Shown piece by piece: positions 1-12,996 of a DNA stretch of 64,000 nucleotides. The notes under the pieces were generated by a model that searched no databases, was not told where the DNA came from, and worked only from the letters and a program-made list of their open reading frames with translations. Origin of the DNA: Streptococcus troglodytae (GTDB taxonomy: Bacteria > Bacillota > Bacilli > Lactobacillales > Streptococcaceae); NCBI RefSeq assembly GCF_002355215.1, contig NZ_AP014612.1, forward strand, positions 1,364,001 to 1,428,000, in the 5' to 3' direction. Both the position numbers and the translations under genes were made by a program. Numbering within the stretch: the first letter of the stretch is position 1; every line of letters begins with the position of its first letter.

Positions 1-64
1 GAATAGTAATAAGAAGGACAAGATTCGTAACGCTCACCATCAATTTTGAAACAAGTAAATCCAT
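1..64 (-). CDS. 5' end of an unidentified gene, cut by the window edge
   Basis: On the minus strand a strong Shine-Dalgarno (GAGGAGG, 72-78) precedes two ATGs, at 69-67 and 64-62. The first frame stops after nine codons. The second stays open to the window edge and starts MDLLVSKLMVSVTNLVLLIT. With one extra A in the run at 44-47 the reading would become MDLLVSK-IDGERYESCPSYYY, which looks more protein-like; homopolymer slips of this kind are frequent elsewhere in the window. I do not recognise the family. The start is supported mainly by the ribosome binding site. Confidence 0.35.
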   Translation of the reverse strand, partial: MDLLVSKLMVSVTNLVLLITI

Positions 65-78
65 TTCATATCCTCCTC

Positions 79-486
79 TAACATTCAATAATAATTTAAA
101 GCAAACCAGATAATCTTATTTTACAGACAATCATACCTTATTACATTTTATTTCTCACTTCAAAAGACAGCTGCCAAAACAACAGACTAATCGTTCCTAC
201 TTATATTATAGCATAAAATATTATGCAGAAGTTGGGATTATTATATAATGTAGCGAAAGTCAAAGCTCAGCAATATTGCAGCATCCTATACTAACAACAT
301 AACTTGAGAGTGACATTAACAATAAAAATTAAACAGTAACTTCCTAAAATTAGCTCTAATCACCTTGCAGAACGAAAACGGAATGTGAGATAGCACCAAT
401 TGACTAACAATCTGGATAAGGAAATCACAACTTTTCTAAATTTCAATTATCAAGTTATCAAAAATAATCACTTTGGAGAACATATT
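79..486. other. Intergenic stretch, no gene seen
   Basis: AT-rich sequence between the minus-strand gene at the window edge and the hairpins at 487-561. It presumably carries the promoter of the edge gene. I see no open frame with a ribosome binding site, no tRNA-like fold and no strong repeat. Confidence 0.5.
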
Positions 487-517
487 AAAACCGTATGGCG
501 TATAGTTATACGGTTTT
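487..517. terminator. Bidirectional hairpin
   Basis: AAAACCGTAT pairs with ATACGGTTTT across an 11-nt loop. The A/T flanks make it usable as an intrinsic terminator on either strand. Confidence 0.55.
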
Positions 518-537
518 AATACTCACTTTTACACTGC

Positions 538-561
538 AAAAGCCTTGATACCAAGGCTTTT
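538..561. terminator. Intrinsic terminator downstream of the rlmCD region
   Basis: AAAAGCCTTG and CCAAGGCTTTT form a near-perfect stem with a tiny loop and A/T flanks. It lies just after the duplicated rlmCD tail (587-637), so it may be the original terminator of that gene. Confidence 0.6.
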
Positions 562-586
562 CATTATTGCGATTTGTCAAAGGTTT

Positions 587-637
587 CTAAGCTTTCACGA
601 GCAGAGCTACACACTCCACATGATGCGTTTGCGGAAC
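587..637 (-). pseudogene. Second copy of the rlmCD 3' tail (remnant)
   Basis: The minus strand here encodes [16 protein letters not shown] followed by a stop. This is a diverged copy of the last residues of RlmCD, which end [19 protein letters not shown] just upstream (696-756). The nucleotide match centres on CATGTGGAGTG. No start or upstream body exists, so it is a fragment. A repeated 3' end is what remains when an element integrates at a gene terminus and later decays or leaves. From family knowledge, the rumA/rlmD 3' end is a used integration site for streptococcal mobile elements; applying that here is inference. Confidence 0.6.
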
Positions 638-663
638 TCCAAAGGTTCAGTGAACCTTTGGAG
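637..663. repeat. Perfect palindromic hairpin
   Basis: CTCCAAAGGTTCA and TGAACCTTTGGAG are exact inverted copies separated by one base. It lies directly between the two rlmCD tails and has no T-run, so it is not a classic terminator. Confidence 0.7.
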
Positions 664-693
664 CGTCTCGCTTAGAAATAGGAAAGCGAGACG
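664..693. repeat. Second hairpin next to the rlmCD stop
   Basis: CGTCTCGCTT pairs exactly with AAGCGAGACG around a 10-nt loop, two bases from the rlmCD stop codon. With the palindrome at 637-663 it fills the gap between the two gene tails. Confidence 0.7.
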
Positions 694-695
694 GA

Positions 696-2108
<1,413 letters not shown>

Positions 2109-2186
2109 TCATTCTTTAGCTTTCTCATTTTCCTAATTCCTAAGTAGATAAGACCTATTTACCTTAGTACTGACATTTTCACAAAA

Positions 2187-2219
2187 ATAAGGAGCTGAGA
2201 AATACTCAACTCCTTTATT
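2187..2219 (-). terminator. Terminator of the aroA-aroK-pheA-LCP unit
   Basis: An imperfect 13-bp stem (AATAAGGAG-TGAG against CTCA-CTCCTTTATT) lies nine bases beyond the LCP stop, with a T-rich tail on the minus strand. Confidence 0.65.
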
Positions 2220-2227
2220 ATATCATA

Positions 2228-3616
2228 TTAACGAACGCCTAAATGAGCTAATTTCTTTTTATACTTGTCAAAGTCAATAGACAGAGCCTGACCACCATAA
2301 ATATCATAGTCATCAATCCAATCCCCATTATCAGGAACAGTGACCTGTTCGACTTTCTTGCCATTGGTCAAAACGGATAAACCATGACTCAAGAGAAAAC
2401 CATAAGAAATATTGGTTGATGTCAAAGCATAGATCTTACCTAAGGCAGCAGAACCTGTAAAGAGTTTGGTTGGATCTTTAATTTGAGACATGATCGCCGA
2501 CATAACCTGCTGCTGACGTTTCGTTCGTCCAAAGTCGCCTTCATCATCCTTACGAAAACGGGCATAATTCAACAAAGTCCGTCCGTCCATCTTTTGCTTA
2601 CCAACAGAAATCGTTTGATTAGGAACAACACCATCTTTCATATTAAGATCATCTGGTACCTCTACTGAATCAACGGCTTCACCACCGACCGTTGCAAACT
2701 TTGCATTAATCTCAACGCCATTAGGAAAAAGCGTATCAATGGCCTCAGCAAAAGTTTGGAAATCAACCATGACATAATATTTGATATCTATATCAAAATT
2801 ACGTTTCAAGGTCTGCCGCATAAGCTCAGCTCCTTGATTGTTATCTTGTTCACCAATATTAAATGCTGAATTTAATTTATTGTCATATGAGTAATTATCT
2901 GCGCTGACTCCTTTAATATTGACCAGTGTATCACGCATAAAACTAACCATTTTAATCTTCTTATCTTTATTACCGACATTTAAAACCATAATGGTATCCG
3001 TCCGCGCTTCTGATGACCCTTGTGTAATACGCTGATCGCTTCCTAATACTAGAATATTGGTTCCATCTTTGGTATTCTTTCCGTTAAATTTTTCAACAAC
3101 AGCTGGTTTATAATTTTTATTTTTGCCCGCAGAAATATCATTCATGCCTTTGATAAACATAACAATCATACCAGCAAAAATAACGAGCAATAATAAGCAA
3201 ACAGCCTTCAAAGTACGCTTAACAGTCCAGCGGCGACGCTTTTTAGGTTTAGTTGCCGAAACGGAATCTCTTCTTTTTCCTTGATGGTTTTTCCTTTGAG
3301 AGCGTGTGGATTGTTGCTCAGGATAAACAGGCAATCCTTGATCAGTGTAATGACTATTTGCATAATAATCATCCCACTGGTCAGCATCCTGATAATCATC
3401 TTCATAGTTATTATTATAAGACTGCTCATAATCTTGATAATAATTATCCTCATGTTCATCGTAATAGTAAGAAGGCGTCTCTTGAATTTCAACCTTCTTT
3501 TTAAGATAGTCGAATTCAGCCTGCTCTCGAGGACTGAGGTAGGCTATATTTCTTAAGAGGTACTCATAGCGTAACTGCTCGTGACGGCTTACTTTCCCCT
3601 TGTTGTTTCTGCTCAT
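2228..3616 (-). CDS. LytR-CpsA-Psr (LCP) family cell-wall glycopolymer ligase
   Basis: Membrane protein of 462 residues. A cytoplasmic head of about 145 residues contains a striking Tyr/Asp/Glu/Asn-rich stretch (about 50-90) and a Lys/Arg-rich stretch (about 105-133). One transmembrane helix follows (about 138-158, AVCLLLLVIFAGMIV). The extracellular LCP domain shows NILVLGSDQR, RTDTIMV and SFMRDT, including the arginines that bind the polyprenyl pyrophosphate. LCP enzymes attach teichoic acid-like or rhamnose polymers to peptidoglycan. It is the last gene of the shikimate-phenylalanine transcript, an arrangement known in streptococci. S. mutans has LCP paralogues called BrpA and Psr; this could be Psr, but I cannot confirm it. 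Confidence 0.88.
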   Translation of the reverse strand: MSRNNKGKVSRHEQLRYEYLLRNIAYLSPREQAEFDYLKKKVEIQETPSYYYDEHEDNYYQDYEQSYNNNYEDDYQDADQWDDYYANSHYTDQGLPVYPEQQSTRSQRKNHQGKRRDSVSATKPKKRRRWTVKRTLKAVCLLLLVIFAGMIVMFIKGMNDISAGKNKNYKPAVVEKFNGKNTKDGTNILVLGSDQRITQGSSEARTDTIMVLNVGNKDKKIKMVSFMRDTLVNIKGVSADNYSYDNKLNSAFNIGEQDNNQGAELMRQTLKRNFDIDIKYYVMVDFQTFAEAIDTLFPNGVEINAKFATVGGEAVDSVEVPDDLNMKDGVVPNQTISVGKQKMDGRTLLNYARFRKDDEGDFGRTKRQQQVMSAIMSQIKDPTKLFTGSAALGKIYALTSTNISYGFLLSHGLSVLTNGKKVEQVTVPDNGDWIDDYDIYGGQALSIDFDKYKKKLAHLGVR

Positions 3617-3660
3617 GTTTTAATTCTCTAACTTATTTCTTCTGATACTTATCTCTTCTT

Positions 3661-4481
3661 TTACAGCCTGTAAACGGCATACTTACCCAAAATTTTATAA
3701 TGAATTCCAATACTTGTCAACTCTTCTAGTGCAAAAGAAACTAATTTTTCATTATGATTCTCAAAATCAATAATAAAGAAGTATTCTCCAAGAATAGTTT
3801 TTAAGGGACGGCTTTCAATTTTTGTTAAATCAATCCCTCGCCAAGCAAAAGTAGAAAGAGCTTTATAAAGCGCTCCGGGTAGATTATCAGGAAGTGTTAA
3901 AGCTAAAGAAATTTTTTGATCCTCTGCTTTTAGATGAATAGTGGGAGTTTCATCTCCTAAAACCCAAAATCGGGTATAATTTTCATCAATTTCTTGAATA
4001 TCTTTGGCGATAATGGATAAATGATATTCATCTGCAGCAGCATACGGTGCAATGGCTGCGTAATTCTCTTCAGGATGTTCGGCCACAAAACGAGCGGCAT
4101 AGGCAGTGCTAGCAGTCATTTCAATTTTGACATCTGGATAATGAGAACGAATATACTGTTTGCCTTGAGCAATAGCTTGAGGATGCGAAAAAATTGTCTC
4201 AATTACTTTATCAGCAGAAGTTGACATTAGCTGTTGCTTAATAGGAAGAATAATTTCAGCAACTGCTTCTATTTTTGCTTGATGAAAAAGGTAGTCAAAG
4301 GTCTCATGAACACTGCCTTCAATAGAATTTTCTACCGGAACAATGGCAAAACAAACCTGTTTGGACTCATAAGCCTTAATAACTTCAGTAATATTTTCAA
4401 AAGGAAGCAAATCTGCCGCAGGAAATGCGTGCAAAGCGACATTATGGGTAAAAGATCCGCTAGGCCCTAAATAAGCAATTT

Positions 4482-4485
<4 letters not shown>
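3661..4485 (-). CDS. pheA: Prephenate dehydratase
   Basis: Monofunctional enzyme (274 residues) converting prephenate to phenylpyruvate, the committed step to phenylalanine. The N-terminus YLGPSGSFTH is typical. The catalytic TRF motif appears in NYTRFWVLG (about 170). A C-terminal ACT domain carries the phenylalanine-binding ESRP motif (about 222), so feedback inhibition is expected. There is no fused chorismate mutase. Its start overlaps the aroK stop by four bases (ATGA), implying translational coupling. Confidence 0.95.
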
Positions 4486-6249
<1,764 letters not shown>

Positions 6250-6315
6250 TTATTTTCTCTATTTTACCATAAATGGCAGGAAATTTTAGAAAATTCTTTA
6301 ACATTGCTTACAAAA

Positions 6316-6353
6316 AGAGCTTAGAAAACGAAACGGACGTTTTTCTAAGCTCT
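6316..6353 (-). terminator. Terminator/attenuator between ylbF and aroA
   Basis: AGAGCTTAGAAAA-CG pairs with CG-TTTTTCTAAGCTCT around a short loop. On the minus strand the stem is followed by TTTTTG. It sits inside the aromatic cluster, so aroA-aroK-pheA-LCP either depends on read-through or has its own promoter in 6235-6315. Confidence 0.75.
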
Positions 6354-6394
6354 GAATTTTCCTATACGCTATAAAGCTTCTGCTGTTCTCACAA

Positions 6395-6736
6395 TCATTT
6401 GGCAATATCTTGTAAAGGTGAAAAAATAATGCGTTCGATATCATTGACATAAACTCCAAGAGCCTGTTGAGCTTCAGCATATTCTTTTAATAGTGGATTA
6501 GCTTCTACTTTTTGACCGAAACTTTGCATTTCTTCTTGAATTTCAGGAGTCGGTGTTTGTCCTGACTGCATGAAACCCTGGATTTTCATTTGAAATTCTG
6601 TGAACTCAGCCCACAACTTCTTAGCCTCTTCGTCTTCGTCAATCTTAGCTTTTGCTTGGACAAGGGCTTGATATTCTGGTAAGGCGCGGATACCGCGCTC
6701 CAATTCATTTGCTAAATCATATACATTTACTGTCAT
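6395..6736 (-). CDS. YlbF/YmcA family regulator (DUF964)
   Basis: Small all-helical protein of 113 residues, rich in Lys/Glu/Gln, with a conserved amphipathic hairpin (residues about 20-95). In Bacillus the YlbF and YmcA paralogues form part of a complex that modulates RNase Y and mRNA processing. In streptococci the gene commonly sits between tyrA and aroA, as here. It starts 10 bases after the tyrA stop, preceded by GGAG. Its target in streptococci is not known to me. Confidence 0.85.
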   Translation of the reverse strand: MTVNVYDLANELERGIRALPEYQALVQAKAKIDEDEEAKKLWAEFTEFQMKIQGFMQSGQTPTPEIQEEMQSFGQKVEANPLLKEYAEAQQALGVYVNDIERIIFSPLQDIAK

Positions 6737-6746
6737 ATTTTCTCCT

Positions 6747-7853
6747 TTAATTTAAATAAACACGATAATTGGTATTTTTACTAATCAACTCCTGAGCACG
6801 TTTTAAATCACGCTCATTTTTGAAAGAAATCTGTAAGATACCATTAATATCTTCTCGGTTCTCTTCATTGATATGAACATTGACCAGAGAGGTTCCCCTC
6901 AGCAATTCGAGGATTTCCAAAATAACGTTTTCTTCATCAGGAACATCAACATAAATATCATAAAAGCTATCAACACCGGCACGTTTGTGAATTTCCATAT
7001 TTTTACGGATTTGCCGGCCTTGATTAAAAAACGCCCAAATAGCATTTTCATCTCTAGCCTTAATCAAATTAGAAATCTCATCTAGACGCTGCTTAAAATT
7101 TTCAATACGATCTAAAACGGCCTCTTGATTGGTCAAAAGAATACTAGTCCACATACCGGGTTCACTTTCAGCAATTCGGGTCATATCACGAAAACCACCC
7201 GCAGCAAAATGCTTGGTCATTTCATGACTTTCTGAAAAATCACTGGCCTGCTTCATAAGACTCGAGGCGATAATATGCGGAAAATGACTAATTTGACTCG
7301 TAACGCGGTCATGTTCTGCCGCATCAATTTCCACATACCTCGCATGTAAGCCTGACAAAAGGTCCTGCAAGGCAGGAATAGTATTAGGTTTAGTTAGACA
7401 TGATGGTGAAAAGATATAATAAGCATTCTCAAAAAGATTGACATTTGCCGCAATAGCTCCTGATTTATGACTGCCAGCCATAGGATGGCTGCCTACAAAT
7501 TGCACAGGCTTATCTTTAAAATAATATTCTGCAGCTCTAACAATTTCATATTTAGTAGAGCCGGCATCTGTAATAATGACATCTTCTTTTAAATCCAAAT
7601 CTGCCAAAATTTTGATAAAATCAATTGTTTTTTTAATCGGTACTGCCAAGATAATGACATCTGCCAAAGGAGCAAATACTTTAAAATCAGCTGTCGCCTC
7701 ATCAACAATTCCGCGCTCAAGTGCAATATCACGTGACCTATCAGAACGATTGTAACCAACGACCTTATAATGAGGATGAGCACGTTTTATTCCCAGAGCA
7801 AGCGAAGCACCAATTAGTCCTAGTCCTGCAATATAAATTGTTTTTTCTTCCAT
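6747..7853 (-). CDS. tyrA: Prephenate dehydrogenase
   Basis: NAD(P)-dependent oxidative decarboxylation of prephenate to 4-hydroxyphenylpyruvate, leading to tyrosine. The Rossmann motif GLGLIGASLALG is at residues 10-21. SHPMAGSHKSG (about 121) holds catalytic and substrate-binding residues. A C-terminal ACT domain (about 297-368) suggests tyrosine feedback. It lies 65 bases after aroC and 10 before ylbF, in the same direction. Confidence 0.94.
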   Translation of the reverse strand: MEEKTIYIAGLGLIGASLALGIKRAHPHYKVVGYNRSDRSRDIALERGIVDEATADFKVFAPLADVIILAVPIKKTIDFIKILADLDLKEDVIITDAGSTKYEIVRAAEYYFKDKPVQFVGSHPMAGSHKSGAIAANVNLFENAYYIFSPSCLTKPNTIPALQDLLSGLHARYVEIDAAEHDRVTSQISHFPHIIASSLMKQASDFSESHEMTKHFAAGGFRDMTRIAESEPGMWTSILLTNQEAVLDRIENFKQRLDEISNLIKARDENAIWAFFNQGRQIRKNMEIHKRAGVDSFYDIYVDVPDEENVILEILELLRGTSLVNVHINEENREDINGILQISFKNERDLKRAQELISKNTNYRVYLN

Positions 7854-7918
7854 ACCTTCTCCACTATGAGCCTAAGCTTAAGAGACCTTTTCTACTATCG
7901 TATGGGACTCCTAAGTCT

Positions 7919-9085
7919 TTAAAATTCTTTGATAAATTTTTGATGGCTTTTCACGGCTTCTTTTAGCTCTTCCATATTATCTGAAGAAAACTTATTCAAA
8001 ATTTCTGTTGCTAAAACTGTCGCAACGACTCCTTCCATAACGACTGCAGCGGCAGGAACAGCTGTTGGGTCCGAACGTTCAACACTGGCCTTATATGGTT
8101 CGTGTGTTTCAATATCAACACTCATCAAAGGCTTATAAAGTGTCGGAATAGGCTTCATAACCCCACGAACAACAATAGGCTGTCCATTAGTCATACCACC
8201 TTCAAAACCACCAAGATTGTTGGATTTACGCCTATAGCCATCTTCTTTAGACCAAGTAATCTCATCCATGACATCGCTGCCTTTGAGATAACCATCCTTA
8301 AAGCCCAAGCCAAACTCAACACCCTTGAAAGCATTAATAGAAACGACTCCTTGAGCTATTTGGGCATCTAATTTGCGATCCCATTGAACATAAGAGCCTA
8401 AACCAACCGGAACACCACCAACAACAGTTTCAATAATACCGCCGATAGTGTTGCCTTCTTTTTTAATCTGATCAATATAATCCTTGATTTCTTGCTCACG
8501 TTCTTGGTTAACAACAGAAACTTCAGATCGACTTGCCCGTTCTTTAATCTCAGCTACTGTCAGATTTTCAGGAACATCAACTTCAATGCCGCCTAAAACA
8601 ACAACGTGGCTAGCAATAGCTATCTCAAGTTCTTCTAAAAGACGTTTAGCTACTGATCCCACTGCCACACGCATAGTCGTTTCACGCGCACTTGAGCGCT
8701 CCAAACTGTTGCGCAAATCAGAAAAACGATATTTCATACCGCCAACCAAATCTGCATGTCCCGGACGAGGTTTGGTTAATTTTCGAATTGATTTTTTCTT
8801 ATCTTCAATATCGGCGGCACTCATGATTTCAGTCCAATTTTTAAAATCACGATTAGTAACATTGAGTGTAATCGGACTTCCCATAGTCAAACCATGGCGA
8901 ACACCTGAAGTGATTTCCACCTGATCAGATTCAATCTTCATACGACCGCCACGACCATAACCTCCTTGCCGCCGCTTTAATTCAGCATTAATATAGTCGG
9001 CTGTTAGAGGAAGACCTGCTGGCACTCCTTCAATAATAGCTGTCAGACGAGGACCATGCGATTCCCCAGCTGTAAAATATCTCAT
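7919..9085 (-). CDS. aroC: Chorismate synthase
   Basis: FMN-dependent elimination of phosphate from EPSP to give chorismate, the pathway branch point. The 388-residue protein has the family signatures GESHGP near the N-terminus, RPGHADL (about 109) and [12 protein letters not shown] (about 130). Its ribosome site overlaps the aroB stop (GGAGAAGTGAG then ATG), so the two are translationally linked. Confidence 0.96.
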   Translation of the reverse strand: MRYFTAGESHGPRLTAIIEGVPAGLPLTADYINAELKRRQGGYGRGGRMKIESDQVEITSGVRHGLTMGSPITLNVTNRDFKNWTEIMSAADIEDKKKSIRKLTKPRPGHADLVGGMKYRFSDLRNSLERSSARETTMRVAVGSVAKRLLEELEIAIASHVVVLGGIEVDVPENLTVAEIKERASRSEVSVVNQEREQEIKDYIDQIKKEGNTIGGIIETVVGGVPVGLGSYVQWDRKLDAQIAQGVVSINAFKGVEFGLGFKDGYLKGSDVMDEITWSKEDGYRRKSNNLGGFEGGMTNGQPIVVRGVMKPIPTLYKPLMSVDIETHEPYKASVERSDPTAVPAAAVVMEGVVATVLATEILNKFSSDNMEELKEAVKSHQKFIKEF

Positions 9086-9086
9086 C

Positions 9087-10154
9087 TCACTTCTCCAAAT
9101 ACTCTTTCATTTCTTCTAGACTGATTTGATTGATAGCAGCCTGTCCTAGTTGGGGAACAACAACCATTTTTATCATTTGACCACGCGCTTTTTTATCATG
9201 CTTTAATATTTGGTACATAGGCTCAACATTCCACGGACTATAGTCAATAGGTAAGCCAAATTTCAAACACATGGCCTCGATTTTTTCTGTTATTCCTTGC
9301 GGCATGAGTCCTTTTGCCTCAGCAATACGCGAAATCTGAACCATCCCAATAGCCACGGCTTCGCCATGCATAACTTTGCCATAACCTGCAGTCGCTTCAA
9401 TAGCATGACCAATAGTATGACCAAAATTGAGGTAAAGACGAACACCATTATCCAATTCATCCTCAACAACAATCTGACGTTTCACATTGCAAGAATGATA
9501 AATAATCTTTTCAGCATTTTCTAAAATAGAGTCTGTTGAACCATCTAAATCTTTTAGAATTTCCCATAATTCAACATCAGCAATCAAACCATATTTAATC
9601 ACTTCTCCCATACCTTCAATAAGTTCACGCTTACCAAGTGTATTGAGTGTATCTGGATCAATTAAGACACCATCTGGCTGAGTAAAAGTGCCCACCATAT
9701 TTTTCGCAAGAGGCGTATTAACTCCTGTTTTACCACCTATAGACGAATCTACCTGAGCTGTCAGACTAGTTGGAATTTGTAGAAAATGGATGCCACGCAT
9801 ATAAGTCGAAGCGACAAATCCAGCCAAATCTCCAACGACACCGCCGCCAAGAGCAATGATACCATCACTTCTTGTCATACCTTGTTTGAGCAAAAACTCA
9901 TAGGCCTTATTGACAATCGTCAAATTTTTACTGGCTTCACCTTCCAAAAAGTCAAAAACAACAATTTCAAAACCGGCATCTTCAAGACTAAGTTTAACCT
10001 TTTCAGCATAAAGACTACCTACACGGTTATCTGTTATTAAAGCAATTTTTTGCGGCTGCCAAAGTTCCTTAACCCATTGTCCCACCTTTGAGAGACTGCC
10101 CTTCTCAATGATAATATCGTAAGGTTTCTGGGGAAGATTAACATTTAATTTCAT
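9087..10154 (-). CDS. aroB: 3-dehydroquinate synthase
   Basis: NAD- and metal-dependent cyclisation of DAHP to 3-dehydroquinate. The 355-residue protein shows EGEASKNL (about 72), the glycine-rich [14 protein letters not shown] (about 103) and metal-binding histidines in [12 protein letters not shown] and [10 protein letters not shown] (about 245-270). It is one base from aroC and 11 from aroE. No DAHP synthase gene is present in the window, so the first pathway step is encoded elsewhere. Confidence 0.96.
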   Translation of the reverse strand: MKLNVNLPQKPYDIIIEKGSLSKVGQWVKELWQPQKIALITDNRVGSLYAEKVKLSLEDAGFEIVVFDFLEGEASKNLTIVNKAYEFLLKQGMTRSDGIIALGGGVVGDLAGFVASTYMRGIHFLQIPTSLTAQVDSSIGGKTGVNTPLAKNMVGTFTQPDGVLIDPDTLNTLGKRELIEGMGEVIKYGLIADVELWEILKDLDGSTDSILENAEKIIYHSCNVKRQIVVEDELDNGVRLYLNFGHTIGHAIEATAGYGKVMHGEAVAIGMVQISRIAEAKGLMPQGITEKIEAMCLKFGLPIDYSPWNVEPMYQILKHDKKARGQMIKMVVVPQLGQAAINQISLEEMKEYLEK

Positions 10155-10165
10155 AAAATCACCTA

Positions 10166-11035
10166 TTATTTAGTTTTGTACTTTTTTTCTAAAGCCTGCC
10201 AGATTTCCTGACTCGGCATTTCTTTGCCAGTCCAAAGTTCAAAAGCTGCAGCTGCCTGAAAGAGAAGCATGCCCAAACCATTCACAGCCTTTAACCCACG
10301 ACTGCGTACTAAGCGTAAAAATGGTGTTTCAAAAGGTTGATAAATGACATCTGCAACCATAAGGTTTGGTGGAAATTCAAAACTATCATTAATAATCATT
10401 GATTTGCCATCCATACCAACATTGGTCGCATTAACAAATAAATCAGATACTGATACTTTTTTTTGAATCATGTTTAAGTCCTCAACAGGAAACACTTCAA
10501 TAGCAGCGCCTGTTTTACCTGATATTTGTTTAGCTTTTTCTTTTGTTTCTTCAAGAAAGGCTGTTTGATTAAAAATATTAATTTTCTTTGCACCATTGAT
10601 GGCTGCCTGCGCAATAATGGCAGTTGCAGCTCCCCCGCCACCAAGTATAGTCATGACCTTATCTGCAATATCGAAATCTGCAAAGGTTCCCAAACTCTTA
10701 AAGAAACCAAAGCCATCCGTATTGTAGCCAACCAGTTTACCATCACGATTAACAATCGTATTAACAGCCCCAATTAAATCTGCTGCTTTCGTTACTTCAT
10801 CAAGATAAGGAATAACTGCCTGCTTATAAGGCATGGAAATGTTAATGCCAAACATATCATAACGCATGATATTTTCTAAAGTCACTTGCAATTCTGACTC
10901 TGGAATATCCCAAGCGACATAAACACCATTGACACCAGTTTTTTCAAAAGCGTAGTTGTGAATAAAAGGTGAGATAGAATGTTTAATGGGTGTCGCGACA
11001 ACAGCTGATAAACGTGTATAACCATCAATTTGCAT
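10166..11035 (-). CDS. aroE: Shikimate dehydrogenase
   Basis: NADPH-dependent reduction of 3-dehydroshikimate. The substrate motif HSISPFIHN is near residue 19, the catalytic Lys lies in [10 protein letters not shown] (about 71), and NTDGFGF (about 108) precedes a Rossmann GGGGAA loop (about 130). Length 289 is typical. The start overlaps the aroD stop by 11 bases. Confidence 0.95.
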   Translation of the reverse strand: MQIDGYTRLSAVVATPIKHSISPFIHNYAFEKTGVNGVYVAWDIPESELQVTLENIMRYDMFGINISMPYKQAVIPYLDEVTKAADLIGAVNTIVNRDGKLVGYNTDGFGFFKSLGTFADFDIADKVMTILGGGGAATAIIAQAAINGAKKINIFNQTAFLEETKEKAKQISGKTGAAIEVFPVEDLNMIQKKVSVSDLFVNATNVGMDGKSMIINDSFEFPPNLMVADVIYQPFETPFLRLVRSRGLKAVNGLGMLLFQAAAAFELWTGKEMPSQEIWQALEKKYKTK

Positions 11036-11702
11036 CTAAAACCTCCTTAATTTTACGCATATCTGCCAAAGAAATCTGTCCCGGAGCACTTTCTTGCTCC
11101 AAGCTGGCAAAAGTCCATGAGCTGCCTATTAAATCAGCTGATAAACGTGATATTCGCCCTAGTTTCGACATAGACATGGTCACATATTCCTGATCGGGAT
11201 TTAACGTTTTAAAGCCTCTCGTATAGTTCATCAAATCAAGAACATCCTGTTCATTTTTAGGCATGACAGCAATCTTGACAATACGCGGAGCTAAAGCTGT
11301 TAATTCTGAAAAGACTTCCATTAGATTTTCTGGTGTTTCTTCAAAATTATGATAAGACAAAATAAGATTTGAAAAATCATACATTTCCTCCAAAACATCA
11401 CGGTAGGAAAAATATTCAAAGTCAATATAATCAGGTTGATAAAGAGCTGCAATATCACGGATGATAGCAAGATAGTCTTCATTAGAAAGAGAAATATTTC
11501 CTCCTTCTTTTTCTGTACGCAAAGTAAAAATTACTTCATGACCTGAGAACTTTTCAAAAATAGCCGGTGCTACCGTTAAAATATCATCTTTAACTAAATA
11601 ATCTGCCCGCCATTCAATAATATCTGTACTATCAATCCTTGTTAAATCAAGTTGGTTAGCCTCTTCAATATTTTGAGGCATAACAGGAACTACTATTTTC
11701 AT
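11025..11702 (-). CDS. aroD: 3-dehydroquinate dehydratase, type I
   Basis: Forms a Schiff base with 3-dehydroquinate and eliminates water. The active-site lysine lies in [10 protein letters not shown] (about 148) and the partner histidine in [10 protein letters not shown] (about 120). The 225-residue length and N-terminal EWRAD fit type I rather than the dodecameric type II. I chose ATG at 11702 (MKIVVPV); a GTG six bases upstream is also open. The preceding methyltransferase gene stops a few bases before, so aroD is probably co-transcribed with it. Confidence 0.95.
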   Translation of the reverse strand: MKIVVPVMPQNIEEANQLDLTRIDSTDIIEWRADYLVKDDILTVAPAIFEKFSGHEVIFTLRTEKEGGNISLSNEDYLAIIRDIAALYQPDYIDFEYFSYRDVLEEMYDFSNLILSYHNFEETPENLMEVFSELTALAPRIVKIAVMPKNEQDVLDLMNYTRGFKTLNPDQEYVTMSMSKLGRISRLSADLIGSSWTFASLEQESAPGQISLADMRKIKEVLDAN

Positions 11703-11708
11703 ATACAC

Positions 11709-12866
11709 CTAAACCTTTATTGTAAATACTTTTAAATAATTGCTGCTTTCGTCTTGAACATTTACTGCAAAATCACTTGGCAATTGCTGTAAATCAAGAT
11801 AAGTATGTTTTTGTTTTCCAAAACCCTTTTCGATTTGTTTTTTAAACTGAGAAACTGTCATATTAGCTGCATTCGTTGAAGCAATGATAAGACCGTTTTC
11901 AGATAAAATCTCCAATCCCTGACTAATTAACTTATGATAATCTTTGGAAACAGAAAAAACCTCTTTTTTATTTCTGGCAAAACTCGGAGGATCAATAATA
12001 ATAATATCATAGCTTAGGTGATGACGCCTAGCATATTTAAAATAGGCAAAAACATCCATAACCACTAATTGATGATTTACCATACTCAAATGATTTGCTT
12101 CAAAATGAGCCAAAGATAGAGCTCTTGATCGTTTAGCTAAATCCACTGAAGTTGTTGCCATTGCACCACCCATAGCCGCAGCAACCGAAAAAGCCGCCGT
12201 GTATGAAAAGAGATTTAAAACAGTTTTTCCCGCAACTAGTCCATTAAGCAAGCCATTTCTTACTTGGCGCTGATCCAAAAAAATACCTGTCATGAGGCCA
12301 TCGTTTAAGAAGACATTATAAGATATCCCATTTTCCAAAATAAGAAATTGTTCTGGTGCTTCTTGACCATAAAGATGAGCAGAAACATTATCAATCCCTT
12401 TGAATCGAATCTTCTCATAGGCACCTAAAAAATTCGGATACACTTGGCAAAAAGCAGCTACTATCTCATCTTTAATCTGATAAACAAAAGAATTGTACCA
12501 AGAAAAAAGCACAAAATCACCATAACAATCAATTGTCACACCACCAAAGAAATCACCATCTTGATTAAAAAGACGGTAGGCTGTTGTTAGCTTAGAATGA
12601 GCAAAATTTTTCCGCTTATCTTTAGATTGTTGAAATAATTTAATAAAATAAGTCACATTAAGTGATACTTTTTTAGATGAGATTAACCAACCAACGCCTT
12701 TATTTTGCTTTGATAAATAGGCTGTTCCTAAAAAAATATCTGCGTCAGAATATAGCTGAACAACTTGATTGTCCAAATGTAAATTTGGATAATCTCTGCT
12801 ACTTAATAATTGCACCCCTCGTTTAAGTTTTTTCTCCGCAAAAGAACCCACCATAAGTTTATTCAT
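11709..12866 (-). CDS. Class I SAM-dependent rRNA methyltransferase (RlmI/YwbD-like)
   Basis: About 385 residues. An N-terminal PUA-like segment contains FLGTAYLSKQNKGVGWL, and the C-terminal catalytic domain contains LNLFSYTAAFSVAAA and IIDPPSFARNKK. The family methylates C5 of cytosines in 23S rRNA (E. coli RlmI, m5C1962); the exact target here is inferred. I prefer the start MNKLMVGSF, which matches streptococcal homologues. A TATAAT box ends only seven bases before this ATG and no Shine-Dalgarno is visible, so the mRNA may be leaderless. It heads the aromatic gene cluster, directly upstream of aroD. Confidence 0.85.
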   Translation of the reverse strand: MNKLMVGSFAEKKLKRGVQLLSSRDYPNLHLDNQVVQLYSDADIFLGTAYLSKQNKGVGWLISSKKVSLNVTYFIKLFQQSKDKRKNFAHSKLTTAYRLFNQDGDFFGGVTIDCYGDFVLFSWYNSFVYQIKDEIVAAFCQVYPNFLGAYEKIRFKGIDNVSAHLYGQEAPEQFLILENGISYNVFLNDGLMTGIFLDQRQVRNGLLNGLVAGKTVLNLFSYTAAFSVAAAMGGAMATTSVDLAKRSRALSLAHFEANHLSMVNHQLVVMDVFAYFKYARRHHLSYDIIIIDPPSFARNKKEVFSVSKDYHKLISQGLEILSENGLIIASTNAANMTVSQFKKQIEKGFGKQKHTYLDLQQLPSDFAVNVQDESSNYLKVFTIKV

Positions 12867-12873
12867 ATCAAAC

Positions 12874-12879
12874 ATTATA
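12874..12879 (-). promoter_or_regulatory. Extended -10 promoter of the rRNA methyltransferase-aro cluster
   Basis: The minus strand reads TTGTTATAATG, a TGnTATAAT box seven bases before the chosen ATG. Transcription would begin at or beside the start codon. Confidence 0.6.
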
Positions 12880-12996
12880 ACAAAAAATTCAGAAAATTTC
12901 TTCCTTAAAAAAACATTTCTGTCATCTGTCAAAAATAAAATTATGTTATAATTAAAAAATAAGATTTTATCTTGAAAATGGTAAGGAAATCATATA

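Noticed and set aside
3208..3556. Overlapping open frames on both strands within the LCP gene head
   Set aside because: They are products of the repetitive Tyr/Asp codon pattern and carry no ribosome sites.
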